From assembly GCF_001423085.1 (NCBI RefSeq), contig NZ_LMNU01000001.1, forward strand, positions 427,495 to 491,494: a DNA stretch of 64,000 nt, given 5' to 3'. A program made the position numbers and the translations under genes. The notes beneath the pieces are model-generated. The model had not been told where the DNA came from and made no database searches. It saw only the letters and a program-made list of their open reading frames with translations. Below are positions 47,124-57,101 of this stretch, piece by piece. The number at the start of each line of letters is the position of its first letter. The stretch's first letter is position 1. This DNA is from Methylobacterium sp. Leaf125 (GTDB lineage: Bacteria; Pseudomonadota; Alphaproteobacteria; Rhizobiales; Beijerinckiaceae).

Positions 47124-48026
47124 ATGCTTTCTAAAGCTTCCCGTCATAACTTCGCCACTGCCCCCGGTCATCCGGCGGTCGACCCAGCCGTGGCGCGCTC
47201 CTCGCGCGTGCCGACGCCGCCGGGGCACGATGTTGGAAAGATCATGCACCTGGGCGCGGCGATCGAGACGGGGCAGACGAGCGACGGCCGCGTCGATGCG
47301 CGCCGGACCCGCGCCCATGCGCGGGCGCGCAACCACAGCAGCCACGTGCGCGCCCTGCGCCGGCTGATTCCCCTCGCCGCCGGAACCGCCGTCCTCGCGC
47401 TCGCGGTCGTCACCTTGTTCAATCCCTTCGGGGCCGGCCTGCCCGATGTGTCGGTCGGCCAGCTCAGCCTGTCGGGCAGCAAGGTGAAGATGGAGAATCC
47501 TCGCCTGTCCGGCTTCCGGAAGGGCGACCGGGGCTACGAGGTCACCGCCACCGCCGCTTTCCAGGACGTTCGCAAGCCGAGCGTGATCGAATTGCAGGCG
47601 ATGAAGGGCCAGCTCAACACCGACGACAAGGGCGGCCTCGTGCACCTCGAAGCGGCCTCCGGCGTGTTCGATTCCACGCGCGAATCCCTGAACCTCGACC
47701 GGGACATCCGGCTCTGGACGGACAAGGGCGAGGAGGTCCGCCTGAAGACGGCGGCCGTCGACTTCAAGGCCGGCAGCGTGCGGTCGAGCGAGACCGTCGC
47801 CGTCTCGATGCCCAGCGGCACCATCGTGGCCGACACCCTGGAGGTGATCGACAGTGGCCACGTCATCTCTTTCGTCGGCAACGTCCATACGGTCCTGCAC
47901 GGTCGGGATCCGCAGGACAAGTCCGAAGCCCAGGCCGACAAGGCTCAGGTCGCCGGTCTGACCGACAAGCCGGCGCGTATCCGGACCACGGCGGCCGAGC
48001 CCGAGGACGGGGAGCGCCGCCCGTGA
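47124..48026 (+). CDS. lptC: LPS export protein LptC
   Basis: 300 residues, longer than the E. coli protein because of an N-terminal cytoplasmic extension of about 75 residues. One membrane anchor (about 82-100, LIPLAAGTAVLALAVVTLF) is followed by a periplasmic beta-jellyroll domain with LSGFRKGDRGYEVTATAAFQ and the FVGNVHTVL end. It passes LPS from LptB2FG to LptA. GGAGG lies 5-6 nt before the ATG. The stop overlaps the lptA start (GTGA). Confidence 0.9.
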   Translation: MLSKASRHNFATAPGHPAVDPAVARSSRVPTPPGHDVGKIMHLGAAIETGQTSDGRVDARRTRAHARARNHSSHVRALRRLIPLAAGTAVLALAVVTLFNPFGAGLPDVSVGQLSLSGSKVKMENPRLSGFRKGDRGYEVTATAAFQDVRKPSVIELQAMKGQLNTDDKGGLVHLEAASGVFDSTRESLNLDRDIRLWTDKGEEVRLKTAAVDFKAGSVRSSETVAVSMPSGTIVADTLEVIDSGHVISFVGNVHTVLHGRDPQDKSEAQADKAQVAGLTDKPARIRTTAAEPEDGERRP

Positions 48027-48795
48027 CGCGGCCCACGGGGATGGACATCGGTCCGCATCGGCTCCGGACGGCCCTTGCGCTCGCGCTGGTGGCCGTGATC
48101 GCGGCCGGACCCGTCGCGGCACAGACGGCGCCTGCGGCCCCGCGCAAGGAGAAGTCCGCTTCGCCCCTGGGCAACCTCGGGGGCAGCGGCAAGGAACCGA
48201 TCAAGATCGACGCCGACCGTCTCGACGTGTTCGACCGCGAGAACAAGGCGATCTTCGCCGGCAACGTCGTCGCCGTGCAGGGCGACAGCACGATCCGCTG
48301 CTCCAGCATGACGGTGCGCTACAAGCGCGGCAAGGACAAGAAGGAAGCGACGGCGCCGGGCGGCGAGCCGGCCAGCCAGGCCGAGCGGGCCGCCGGCCTG
48401 AACGAGAACGGCATCCAGCGCGTAGAATGCGCCGGCCCGGTCACCGTGGTGCAGAAGGACCAGATCGCCACCGGCGACAACGCCGTGTTCGATCAGGAGG
48501 CCAAGCGCATCGTGGTCACCGGCAACGTCATCCTGAGCCAGTGCCAGAACGTCACCCGCGGCTCCCGCCTCGTCTACGACATGAACACCGGCCGGGCCAA
48601 TATGGACCCGGTGGCAGGCGGGCGCGTCTCCGCCCTCCTGGTGCCGCAGAAGGAGGACGGGGCCAAGGGCAAGGGCTGCACGCCGGCCCCCATCGCCGGA
48701 CGCGCGACCAGGCCGCCGGCCGACAAGCCCGCGGCCGACAAGCCCACCGAAGCCTCCGCCGAGAAGCCTGCCGGCAAGACCCGGGCCCAGACGAA

Positions 48796-48799
<4 letters not shown>
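48023..48799 (+). CDS. lptA: LPS transport periplasmic protein LptA
   Basis: 258 residues. Signal peptide (about 10-35, TALALALVAVIAAGPVAAQ), then the OstA domain (about 58-200): IKIDADRLDVFDRENKAIFA, GNVVAVQGDSTIRCSSMTV, and VTGNVILSQCQNVTRGSRLVY. Two Cys residues, in IRCSSM and LSQCQN, could pair. The Lys/Ala/Pro-rich tail is disordered. LptA builds the periplasmic bridge for LPS between LptC and the outer-membrane LptD. GTG start overlaps the lptC stop; its stop overlaps the lptB start. Confidence 0.92.
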
Positions 48800-49671
<872 letters not shown>

Positions 49672-50038
49672 GGGCCAGTCCCGTCCGGATGCTACAGGGG
49701 CCGCCCTGCATCCGGATCGCAGCCCGCAGGTTTTTCAGCCGGCGTCCGACAGGCCTCAAGCCGCCCATCCTCGGTGCAGTGCGGGAATTTCCATTGATCT
49801 CACAAGCTATTGTTAGCGTCGGCGATGCGAGGCTCAGACTTCCACGAGCGCGCGTATCCCCATGCCGTTTTCATAGCCTGCCCAATTTGCGTGCAAATCT
49901 AATCCGCCACGCTTTGACGTGGGATCGGGTTGGCGCTAGACCTGGGAACAGACGACAGGAAGCAAGATTTGTGCCGAGGTTCGGCTCACGGCGACGTGTG
50001 CCGCCGATCTGAGGTGCGACTCACCCGGGGCGACAACG
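49672..50038. other. 367-bp region between lptB and rpoN
   Basis: No gene supported. It holds the rpoN leader and promoter, AT-richer around 49790-49920, with a 14-bp near-perfect palindrome at 49885. Confidence 0.5.
49885..49898. promoter_or_regulatory. ATTTGC-GT-GCAAAT palindrome upstream of rpoN
   Basis: Perfect 6-bp arms with a 2-bp centre, 141 bp before the rpoN ATG. Looks like a dimer operator; the factor is unknown. Confidence 0.4.
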
Positions 50039-51601
50039 ATGAGTCTGCTGCAACGGCTGGAAATGCGCCAGGGCCAAGCCCTGGTGATGACGCCTCAGCT
50101 TCTCCAGGCGATCAAGCTGCTCCAACTCTCCCAGCTCGACCTTGCCGCCTACGTCGATGCCGAACTCGAGCGCAATCCCTTGCTGGAGCGCGCCGACGGT
50201 GAGAGCGAGGGCGAACGCCCGCCGGCCGAGACACCCTCCGAATCCTCGGTCGATCGCGACGGGGACGGTGAGGGCGGCGACTATGACGGAGGCGACGAGC
50301 CCTGGATCGCCACCACGCTGACGGCGAGCGGCGCCGACATGGAGAGCGCCCTCGACACCCGCCTCGACAACGTGTTCTCGGACGAGAACCCGACCCATGC
50401 CCGTGAAGCGGCGTCCGGCGACATGCTCTCCCTGACGCCGGCGCCCTACGGCAATACCGGCGGCAGCTTCGACGGCGAGGCCCCGGATTTCGAGGCGAGC
50501 CTCACCGCCGAAATCTCCCTGCGCGAGCATCTCGGCGCCCAGCTCGACCTTGCCACCCGCGATCCCATGGACCGGTTGATCGGCGGCTTCCTGATCGATG
50601 CCGTCGACGATGCCGGTTACCTGCGCGAATCCATCGATGCGGTGGCCGAGCGCCTTGGCGCGTCCCTCGACCGGGTCGCCCGGGTGCTGAAGCTCGTCCA
50701 GAGTTTCGAGCCTGCCGGCATCGCCGCGCGCGACCTCGCCGAGTGCCTCGCCCTGCAACTGCGCGACCGCGACCGGTTCGATCCGGCCATGCAGGCCCTG
50801 GTGTCGCGCCTCGACCTCGTGGCGAAGCGCGACTTCGCGGCGCTTCGTCGGCTCTGCGGCGTCGACGACGAGGACCTCGTCGACATGCTGGCCGAGCTGC
50901 GCCGGCTCGATCCGAAGCCCGGTCGCGCCTTCGGAAGCCGGGCCGTCGAGGTGTTGATCCCCGACGTGTTCGTGCGTGCCGCGCCCGACGGCTCCTGGCT
51001 GGTGGAGCTCAACGCCGAGGCCCTGCCGCGGGTGCTGGTCAACCAGAGTTACTATGCCCGGGTCTCGCGCGGTGCAGCGGCCGAGGGTGACAAGGCCTTC
51101 CTGTCGGAATGCCTGCAGACCGCCAACTGGCTCACCCGCAGCCTGGAGCAGCGGGCCCGCACCATCCTCAAGGTCGCCTCCGAGATCGTGCGCCAGCAGG
51201 ACGCGTTCTTCCTGCACGGCGTCGCGCACCTGCGCCCGCTCAACCTGAAGACGGTGGCCGAGGCGATCGGCATGCACGAATCCACCGTCTCGCGGGTCAC
51301 CTCGAACAAGTCGATCGGCACCAGCCGCGGCACGCTGGAGATGAAATACTTCTTCACCGCCGCGATCCCGGGCGCCGCCGGCACCGCCGCGCATTCGTCC
51401 GAGGCCGTCCGCCACCGCATCAAGCAGCTCGTCGACGGCGAGGCGCCGAGCGACGTGCTCTCCGACGACGCCCTGGTGCAGCGCCTGCGTGACGAGGGCA
51501 TCGACATCGCCCGCCGCACCGTCGCCAAGTACCGGGAATCCCTGCGCATCCCCTCCTCGATCGAGCGCCGCCGCGAGCATTTCGCTTACGCGGGGCGGTG
51601 A
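50039..51601 (+). CDS. rpoN: RNA polymerase sigma-54 factor
   Basis: 520 residues. Region I (about 1-50) is Gln/Leu-rich with MRQGQALVMTPQLLQAIKLL; an acidic region II (about 55-135) follows; the core-binding domain is about 150-335; the C-terminal HTH has HESTVSRVTSNK and the RpoN box is ARRTVAKYRESL. It recognises -24/-12 promoters and needs enhancer ATPases; in this group it controls nitrogen assimilation. Gene order rpoN-hpf-ptsN after the lpt genes is the usual proteobacterial one. Confidence 0.97.
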   Translation: MSLLQRLEMRQGQALVMTPQLLQAIKLLQLSQLDLAAYVDAELERNPLLERADGESEGERPPAETPSESSVDRDGDGEGGDYDGGDEPWIATTLTASGADMESALDTRLDNVFSDENPTHAREAASGDMLSLTPAPYGNTGGSFDGEAPDFEASLTAEISLREHLGAQLDLATRDPMDRLIGGFLIDAVDDAGYLRESIDAVAERLGASLDRVARVLKLVQSFEPAGIAARDLAECLALQLRDRDRFDPAMQALVSRLDLVAKRDFAALRRLCGVDDEDLVDMLAELRRLDPKPGRAFGSRAVEVLIPDVFVRAAPDGSWLVELNAEALPRVLVNQSYYARVSRGAAAEGDKAFLSECLQTANWLTRSLEQRARTILKVASEIVRQQDAFFLHGVAHLRPLNLKTVAEAIGMHESTVSRVTSNKSIGTSRGTLEMKYFFTAAIPGAAGTAAHSSEAVRHRIKQLVDGEAPSDVLSDDALVQRLRDEGIDIARRTVAKYRESLRIPSSIERRREHFAYAGR

Positions 51602-51826
51602 AGCGACCGCCGCGGCATCCCCTTCGGCGACGGACGGATCGGATCGGCGAGGTCCGCCTTGCGCGGGCCCGACGGCTCGCGCACGGCCGAGGCCCGGGCC
51701 GCGAATGACGGATCGAAGGCCGGCACAAGGCCCGGGCCCGACCTCGCGTTGACTTCTCCGAGAGAGGCTCCTTAACTCAGGTTGCGCCTCACCCAGGGCG
51801 TGTCCACAACGAAAATCGGAGGGATC

Positions 51827-52438
51827 ATGGGGTCATTGCGCGTGACGGGCCACGGCCTGGACCTTGGCGAAGCCCTTCGGGGGCGGGTCGAGGAGCGAAT
51901 GGCTGCCACCCTCTCGAAGTATCTCGACAGCCACATGAGCGGGACCTGCTCCGGCCACGTCACCCTGCGGCGGGACGGAACCGCCTACCGCACCGATTGC
52001 GTGCTCCACCTCGTTTCCGGCCTGACCCTGGAAGCCTCCGGCGCCGCCCACGACGCCCATGCGAGCTTCGAGCAGACGGCGGACCGCCTGGAAAAGCGCC
52101 TGCGGCGCTACAAGCACAAGCTGAAGGACCATGGCGCGGCCGGCCATGACGGCGCGACCGTGCAGGCGGCCTACGCGGTGTTCGCGGCTCCGAGCGAAGC
52201 CGAGGCCATCGACCTCGACGAGGATGGCGACGACGGGGAAGCGGCGCACCCGCCCGTGGTGGCGGAGAGCACCAAGACCCTGAAGCGCCACTCGGTCAGC
52301 GAGGCGGTCACCGCCCTCGACCTCACGGGCGCGCCGGTGATCGTGTTCGTTCACGCTGGCACCGGACGCATCAACGTCGTATACCGCCGCACGGACGGGG
52401 CCATCGGCTGGGTCGATCCGGCCGAGGCAGCCTCGTAG
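51827..52438 (+). CDS. hpf: ribosome hibernation-promoting factor, long form
   Basis: 203 residues. N-terminal HPF/RaiA domain (about 1-105) with RVTGHGLDLGEALRGRVEERM and a basic region KRLRRYKHKLKDH; a linker; and the C-terminal dimerisation domain (about 145-200) with KRHSVSEAVTALDLTGAPVI, FVHAGTGRINVVYRRTDG and IGWVDP. Long forms dimerise 70S ribosomes into inactive 100S in stationary phase. A strong GGAGG site precedes the ATG. It lies 225 bp after rpoN. Confidence 0.93.
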   Translation: MGSLRVTGHGLDLGEALRGRVEERMAATLSKYLDSHMSGTCSGHVTLRRDGTAYRTDCVLHLVSGLTLEASGAAHDAHASFEQTADRLEKRLRRYKHKLKDHGAAGHDGATVQAAYAVFAAPSEAEAIDLDEDGDDGEAAHPPVVAESTKTLKRHSVSEAVTALDLTGAPVIVFVHAGTGRINVVYRRTDGAIGWVDPAEAAS

Positions 52439-52559
52439 GCGCGGGTCGGGAACAGAGCCTGAACCCGTTCGATTGAGTCCAAGGGCCGCCCCGGGCGGCC
52501 CGACCTTTCATGGAGTGGCGGCCGGGTCTCGGCCGCCGCCGACGGGGCGACGGTCCTTC

Positions 52560-53027
52560 ATGCCAGTGCTGGAATTCCTCTCTCCGGATTCCGTGGTGCC
52601 GTCCCTGCGCGTCCGCGCCAAGAAGTCGATGCTGCAGGAGCTCAGCGCTCACGCGGTCCGTCAGCTTCCGGCCCTGGACGAGCGCGAGGTGTTCGAGACC
52701 CTGCTGCAGCGCGAGCGCCTGGGCTCCACCGGCATCGGCGACGGCGTCGCCATCCCGCACGGCAAGCTGCCCGGCCTCGACCGGCTGTTCGGCCTCGTCG
52801 CCCGGCTGGAGAAGCCGGTGGATTTCGATGCCCTCGACGGCCAGCCCGTCGACATCGCCTTCCTGCTCCTGGCTCCCGAGGGGGCCGGCGCCGACCACCT
52901 GAAGGCTCTGGCCCAGGTCGCCCGCCTCCTGCGCGAGCCGGGTATCCTCGAGCGCATCCGCGCCGCCCGCGACGCCAGTGCCCTCTACGCGCTGCTCACC
53001 CACACCTCGGCCTCGCAGGCCGCTTGA
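52560..53027 (+). CDS. ptsN: PTS IIA-like nitrogen regulatory protein PtsN (EIIA-Ntr)
   Basis: 155 residues. EIIA domain type 2: LSPDSVVPSLRVRAKKSMLQ, ERLGSTGIGDGVAIPHGKLP with the phosphorylated His in the IPHGK motif, and LEKPVDFDALDGQPVDIAFL. The last part of the PTS-Ntr phosphorelay, regulating K+ transport, PHB accumulation and stringent response in related bacteria. The kap of rpoN-hpf-ptsN is standard. Start ATG 52560 is the only one that gives the canonical N-terminus. Confidence 0.95.
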   Translation: MPVLEFLSPDSVVPSLRVRAKKSMLQELSAHAVRQLPALDEREVFETLLQRERLGSTGIGDGVAIPHGKLPGLDRLFGLVARLEKPVDFDALDGQPVDIAFLLLAPEGAGADHLKALAQVARLLREPGILERIRAARDASALYALLTHTSASQAA

Positions 53028-53029
53028 TC

Positions 53030-53368
53030 ATGCGGATCCTGCCCTGCGGGCCAACTCTGGTTGCCCTCCTGCTCGTCGCCGCGCCGGCCCACGCGCAGCA
53101 GCGCGGCGTCACCGATACCGCCTGCGCCCGCGACGTCCTCGTGGCGAACTCGATGCAGCGCCAGGCGATCGACCAGCTCGAACAGGCCGGCAGCGAGGCG
53201 GCCGACCAGTGTCGCGTCTGGCGTCGGCACGTGGAGACCATGCGCCGGGTGGCGAGCGTCTATGGCCGCTGCCTCTCGGGGGTCGAGCGCACCGACCGCC
53301 TGAACCAAGTCCAGACGTCCGAGAAGGAATTCGCCGGGATGATCCGGAGCCAGTGCAAGGGGCTGTGA
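53030..53368 (+). CDS. small exported protein, unknown
   Basis: 112 residues. Signal peptide CGPTLVALLLVAAPAHA. The mature part has four Cys (ACARD, DQCRV, GRCLS, SQCKG), likely two disulfides, and is helical. Its ATG lies 2 bp after the ptsN stop, so it belongs to the same operon. No family recognised with certainty. Confidence 0.65.
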   Translation: MRILPCGPTLVALLLVAAPAHAQQRGVTDTACARDVLVANSMQRQAIDQLEQAGSEAADQCRVWRRHVETMRRVASVYGRCLSGVERTDRLNQVQTSEKEFAGMIRSQCKGL

Positions 53369-53395
53369 AGCCTCGGGCTCCGAGCGGGATTCGGC

Positions 53396-54217
53396 CTATT
53401 CCTGCCCGCGCAGCAGCAGCGGTTCGGCGACCATCTTGATCGGCTTGCCGCGTCCGATCAGGATAGCGGCCCGTGAGCGCTCCGGATCATGCTCGAAGCG
53501 GGTCCGGACCCAGGCCACGAGGAATTTCAGGTATTCCGAAGCCAGCAACTTGGCGGAGGCGGGGTGATGCCACCAACGGTCGGCATCGAAGCCCTCCGCG
53601 ATCACCGGATGGGGCACGACGCGATCGGCTCCCACCAGTGCGTGGTCGAGTTCCACCATGGTGCGGGGCATGTGGTAGTTCGAGGTCACCACCGTCACGG
53701 TGCTGAAACGGTGCTGGCGCATCCAGCGACGGGTCTCGATGGCGTTGCCGATGGTGTTGCGCGCCCGATAGTCGAGGTCGACGCAGCAATCGATCCAATG
53801 CCGCTGCGTCGGGTTGAGACGGGCGATCTCATCGCGACTGGTGCGCTCGTTGACACCCGTGATCAGCAGGCGTCGGCCGTAGCCGTTGGCGAGAAGGTCG
53901 ATGGCGTCGCCGATCCGCTGCGCCCCGCCCGTGAGCGCCACGATGCCGTCGGCCCGGCCCTGCGGCACGCGCTCGTCCCGCTCCAGGCAGGCCACGAAGG
54001 TCAGGAAGCCGCAGAAGAGCGCGACGGCACCGGTGGCCGCGAGGCCGAGGGTGGCCTTGGCGGTCGGCCCGAGACCACTTCGCGCCGTGGATCCAGGGCC
54101 GGACGCATCCGGTTGCCGGCGCGCCGGGGCAGGCGCGCGGGATGCGGCGTCGGTCCAGGCCCATCCGAAAGCCTCGGAGGGCCTCATGGTGCCGCTGGCT
54201 GACATCCGCCTCGTCAT
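53396..54217 (-). CDS. YdcF-like DUF218 family membrane protein
   Basis: 273 residues. A polar N-terminus of about 50 residues, then one membrane helix (about 53-75, TLGLAATGAVALFCGFLTFV) and the DUF218 domain (about 85-245): ADGIVALTGGAQRIGDAIDL, GYGRRLLITGVNERTSRDEI, TRRWMRQHRFSTVTVVTSNY. The fold is Rossmann-like, related to proteins acting in envelope polysaccharide or vancomycin-resistance steps; reaction unknown. It follows ftsX on the same strand. The start is unsure: 54217, 54205 and 54187 are in frame. Confidence 0.82.
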   Translation of the reverse strand: MTRRMSASGTMRPSEAFGWAWTDAASRAPAPARRQPDASGPGSTARSGLGPTAKATLGLAATGAVALFCGFLTFVACLERDERVPQGRADGIVALTGGAQRIGDAIDLLANGYGRRLLITGVNERTSRDEIARLNPTQRHWIDCCVDLDYRARNTIGNAIETRRWMRQHRFSTVTVVTSNYHMPRTMVELDHALVGADRVVPHPVIAEGFDADRWWHHPASAKLLASEYLKFLVAWVRTRFEHDPERSRAAILIGRGKPIKMVAEPLLLRGQE

Positions 54218-54277
54218 TCCCCCAGAAAGTAGCCCCGATTGGGGCGTTCACGAGGCAAGTATCTCCGCCCCGAAAGG

Positions 54278-54292
54278 TTCATGAAGGGTTAA
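54278..54292. promoter_or_regulatory. candidate CtrA-type site upstream of the DUF218 gene
   Basis: TTCA-N7-TTAA, one mismatch from TTAA-N7-TTAA, 61 bp upstream of the 54217 start. Motif only. Confidence 0.35.
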
Positions 54293-54347
54293 CGGGATCG
54301 CCCGCTTCCGTGACAGGGCGCGCGCCGCTGTCGCGGGCCCCCGTTCC

Positions 54348-55364
54348 TCAGGCCAGGAACCGTCGCACGGTGAGGCGCGAGACGATGCCGGTGACCACCG
54401 ACGCGATCACGCCGATGAGGAGCACGGCGGCGTAGCCGCGCCAGCCGATGTGGAAGGTGCCGAACAGGGCCTCGATTTCCTCCCCGGCCGGGCCGGAGCG
54501 CCAGTTGCGCGACACCAGCCCGGCCAGCGCGAAGGCCGCGATGGCCGCGCCCGAGCCGATGATGCCGCCGCGCAGGCCGAGGCCGAAGAACCGGCGCTGG
54601 AAGGCCCGGGCGATGAAGTCGTCGTTGGCGCCGACGAAGTGCAGGACCTCCACCACCTCCCGGTTGCCCGCCATGGCGCCGCGGGTCGCGAAGACCACCG
54701 CGAGGCCCGTCGCCACCAGCACCAGAAGGACGATGCCGACCCCGACGCCCACGAAGGTGTTGGCCGCCGTGGAGAGCCGACGCAGCCAGAGGGCGTGGTC
54801 GTCGAGGCTCGCCACCCCGGGCAGCGCCTCGCTGAGGGAACTGCGCAGGGGCTTGAGGTCCGGGGCCGTCTCGGCGAGCTTCAGGGTCACGAGCCGCGGC
54901 ACCGGCAGGTCCGAGAGGTCGAGGCCGCTGCCGAGCCAGGGCTCGAGCAGGCGCTCGGCCTCGGCCTTCGAGAACACCCGCACGGCGGCGATGCCGGGTG
55001 TGGCCTTGGCCAGGCCCTCGGCCCGGGCGACGTCGGCATCGATGTCGCGGCCGGGGCTCGGACGCACCTGGATCGTCACTTCCTGGGCCACCGTGTCCTG
55101 CCACTGAACGGCGCTGGAGGCCACGATCTCGGCCGCGCCCGCGCAGAGCGCGGCGAGGAAGGTCAGGATCGCGATGACGGCGGCCAGGGCCCGGCTGGCC
55201 GCCGAGTCGGTCGGGACCAGGGGGGCGTTGCGGCGCAGGGTCGGGGGCAGCGGGGCCGCGCGCGACTCCGGCGGCGCCGGAGGCTTCACCGGTGGCCGGT
55301 CGTCGGTGCGGGGCGGCGGATGGTGTGCCGGCGCGGCGGATGGCGTGTCGGTCTCGTCCATCAT
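54348..55364 (-). CDS. ftsX: cell division protein FtsX
   Basis: 338 residues. N-terminal cytoplasmic Pro/Ala-rich tail (about 1-50), first membrane helix (AALAVIAILTFLAALCAGAA), a periplasmic loop (about 80-210) and three more helices with the FtsX/permease motif VEVLHFVGANDDFIARAFQ. With FtsE it forms the FtsEX complex that couples ATP hydrolysis to wall hydrolase activation at the septum. The start overlaps the ftsE stop by 4 nt. Confidence 0.95.
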   Translation of the reverse strand: MMDETDTPSAAPAHHPPPRTDDRPPVKPPAPPESRAAPLPPTLRRNAPLVPTDSAASRALAAVIAILTFLAALCAGAAEIVASSAVQWQDTVAQEVTIQVRPSPGRDIDADVARAEGLAKATPGIAAVRVFSKAEAERLLEPWLGSGLDLSDLPVPRLVTLKLAETAPDLKPLRSSLSEALPGVASLDDHALWLRRLSTAANTFVGVGVGIVLLVLVATGLAVVFATRGAMAGNREVVEVLHFVGANDDFIARAFQRRFFGLGLRGGIIGSGAAIAAFALAGLVSRNWRSGPAGEEIEALFGTFHIGWRGYAAVLLIGVIASVVTGIVSRLTVRRFLA

Positions 55365-56098
55365 GCCTCGACCGTCAGGCGTCCATCGCCGAGGACGAAG
55401 CGCCGGGCATCGACGAGGTCCATCAGGGCGAAGTCGTGGGTGGCGATGAGGACCGAGGTGCCCAGCCGGTTGAGTTCGATGAACAGGCGCAGCAGGCGGC
55501 GGCCGAGGCCGGGGTCGACATTGCCGGTGGGTTCGTCGGCCAGGAGCAGTTCCGGCCGGGCGATGAGCGCCCGGGCGATGGCGGCGCGCTGCTTCTCTCC
55601 GCCCGAGAGAAGGGGCGGCAGCACGTGCATGCGCTCGCCGAGGCCGACCCAGCGCAGGAGTTCGACGACCTCGGCCCGGTAGCTCGTTTCCGACCGCCCC
55701 TGGACACGCAGGGGCAGCGCGACGTTCTCGTAGGTGGTGAGGTGGTCGAGCAGGCGGAAATCCTGGAAGACCACGCCCATGCGCCGCCGCAGGCCGGTCA
55801 GCGCTTCGCTGGAGATGTCACTGACTTCCTCGCCGAAGACCGACACGAGGCCGCGGGTGGGGCGCACCGACAGCAGAATCAGGCGCAGCAGGGTGGTCTT
55901 GCCCGCACCGGACGGTCCCGTGAGGAACTGGAACGAGCGCGGTGCGATCTGGAAGCTGACATCGCTCAGCACCTCCGGCCCGAGACCGTAGCGCATGCCG
56001 ACGCTCTCGAACTGGACCACCGGCTCCTCGGCTCCGGAGAGGAGCGACTGCGTGTTCACCCGATCCGCCACGATCCCCCCAAGGTCCTGCCCAACCAC
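55361..56098 (-). CDS. ftsE: cell division ATP-binding protein FtsE
   Basis: 245 residues. Walker A GPSGAGKTTLLRL, Q-loop VFQDFRLLDHLTTYENVALP, signature LSGGEKQRAAIARA, Walker B LLLADEPTGNVDP, switch His in IATHDFALM. An N-terminal extension of about 28 residues is present before VVQFESVGMRYG; GTG at the VVQ or an upstream GTG in VADRV are possible true starts. FtsEX couples to the division machinery. Divergent from the zinc-ribbon gene. Confidence 0.95.
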   Translation of the reverse strand: MVGQDLGGIVADRVNTQSLLSGAEEPVVQFESVGMRYGLGPEVLSDVSFQIAPRSFQFLTGPSGAGKTTLLRLILLSVRPTRGLVSVFGEEVSDISSEALTGLRRRMGVVFQDFRLLDHLTTYENVALPLRVQGRSETSYRAEVVELLRWVGLGERMHVLPPLLSGGEKQRAAIARALIARPELLLADEPTGNVDPGLGRRLLRLFIELNRLGTSVLIATHDFALMDLVDARRFVLGDGRLTVEA

Positions 56099-56189
56099 GC
56101 CTGCCCGACCAAGACTGCTCTACCAGGACTGCCCTCGTGCGACGGCCCTCGTGCGACGGTCCCGCGCATCCCGGTTATAGGCCGCCCGC

Positions 56190-56204
56190 TTCACGGACGG
56201 TTAA
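56190..56204. promoter_or_regulatory. candidate CtrA-type site between ftsE and the zinc-ribbon gene
   Basis: TTCA-N7-TTAA, one mismatch from the consensus, with the 10-bp palindrome CGGTTAACCG overlapping it. It could serve either direction. Confidence 0.35.
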
Positions 56205-56282
56205 CCGTGTTGGCGGAGAACCGTTTGAGTCTTTTTGCCCCCGTCGGCAACCGTCCATCGAGATCCGAGGTCCACGGACGCC

Positions 56283-57089
56283 ATGCTGATCGTCTGCCCG
56301 TCCTGTACCAGCGCGTACGAGATCGACGTGGACCGCGTCGGCGCGGACGGGCGCTCGGTGCGCTGCGCGGCCTGCCGCGAGACCTGGTTCATCTCCCCCG
56401 ACGACGTCTCCGCCGCCCTTGAGGCCGAGATGACCGCGGCCATGATGGCCGCCTCCGAGCTCGGTCCCGACGCGGCGCAGAGCCGCGCCTCGGCCCAGGC
56501 CGATCTCGATGCCTGGGAGTCGGCCCTGGCCGCCGAACCCGAGCCCGATCCTTCGCCCCCAGAGACACCGCGTCCGCGGGCCCGGACCAAGCCCGCGAAG
56601 CCGAAGCGCAACGGCTTCTCCCTGGCCTCGCCCGGGGCCGCCCTCGGGCTCGCCGTGCTCGGCGGGCTCGGTCTCGCCGTTCTCGGACGGGCCACGGTGG
56701 TGCGGGCGATGCCGCAGAGCGCCGGCCTCTATACCCGGGTCGGATTTCCGGTGAACCTGCGTGGCGTCGAGTTCCGCGACGTCGTGGCATTCCAGAGCCC
56801 GGGGGAGGGCGCGCAGGGCCAGCTCGTGGTGGAGGGGGATCTCGTCGGCGTCGCCGCTGAGGCCGCGGTACCGCCGATCGAGGTGGAGGTCCGGGACGGG
56901 CGCGACCAGGCGCTCTATCGCTGGCGCATCGCGCCCCCGCGCGCCGCCCTCGAGAAGAGCGAGACCGCGCGCTTCCGCGCGAGCCTGTCGGCGCCGCCGG
57001 CGCAGGGCCGCTCGGTCCGCGTGCATTTTGCCGCCGCCGAGGCGGGCGAGACCATGCCGAAGGCCGATGCCAGCGCCCCGGCCCCGTGA
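56283..57089 (+). CDS. MJ0042-type zinc-ribbon membrane protein
   Basis: 268 residues. The N-terminus is a zinc ribbon, CPSCTSAYEID then VRCAACRETWF, four Cys in the MJ0042/zinc_ribbon_5 spacing. A Pro/Arg-rich linker, one membrane helix (about 120-140, AALGLAVLGGLGLAVLGRAT) and a DUF3426-like C-terminal domain (about 150-265) follow. In many alphaproteobacteria this gene sits beside ftsE, as here. Role unknown; the ribbon may bind protein or nucleic acid at the membrane. Confidence 0.85.
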   Translation: MLIVCPSCTSAYEIDVDRVGADGRSVRCAACRETWFISPDDVSAALEAEMTAAMMAASELGPDAAQSRASAQADLDAWESALAAEPEPDPSPPETPRPRARTKPAKPKRNGFSLASPGAALGLAVLGGLGLAVLGRATVVRAMPQSAGLYTRVGFPVNLRGVEFRDVVAFQSPGEGAQGQLVVEGDLVGVAAEAAVPPIEVEVRDGRDQALYRWRIAPPRAALEKSETARFRASLSAPPAQGRSVRVHFAAAEAGETMPKADASAPAP

Positions 57090-57101
57090 TAAGGAACGCG
57101 G

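Noticed and set aside
49689..50012. 107-residue frame between lptB and rpoN
   Set aside because: Arg/Pro-rich, no ribosome site, no recognisable similarity, and it covers the AT-rich rpoN leader.
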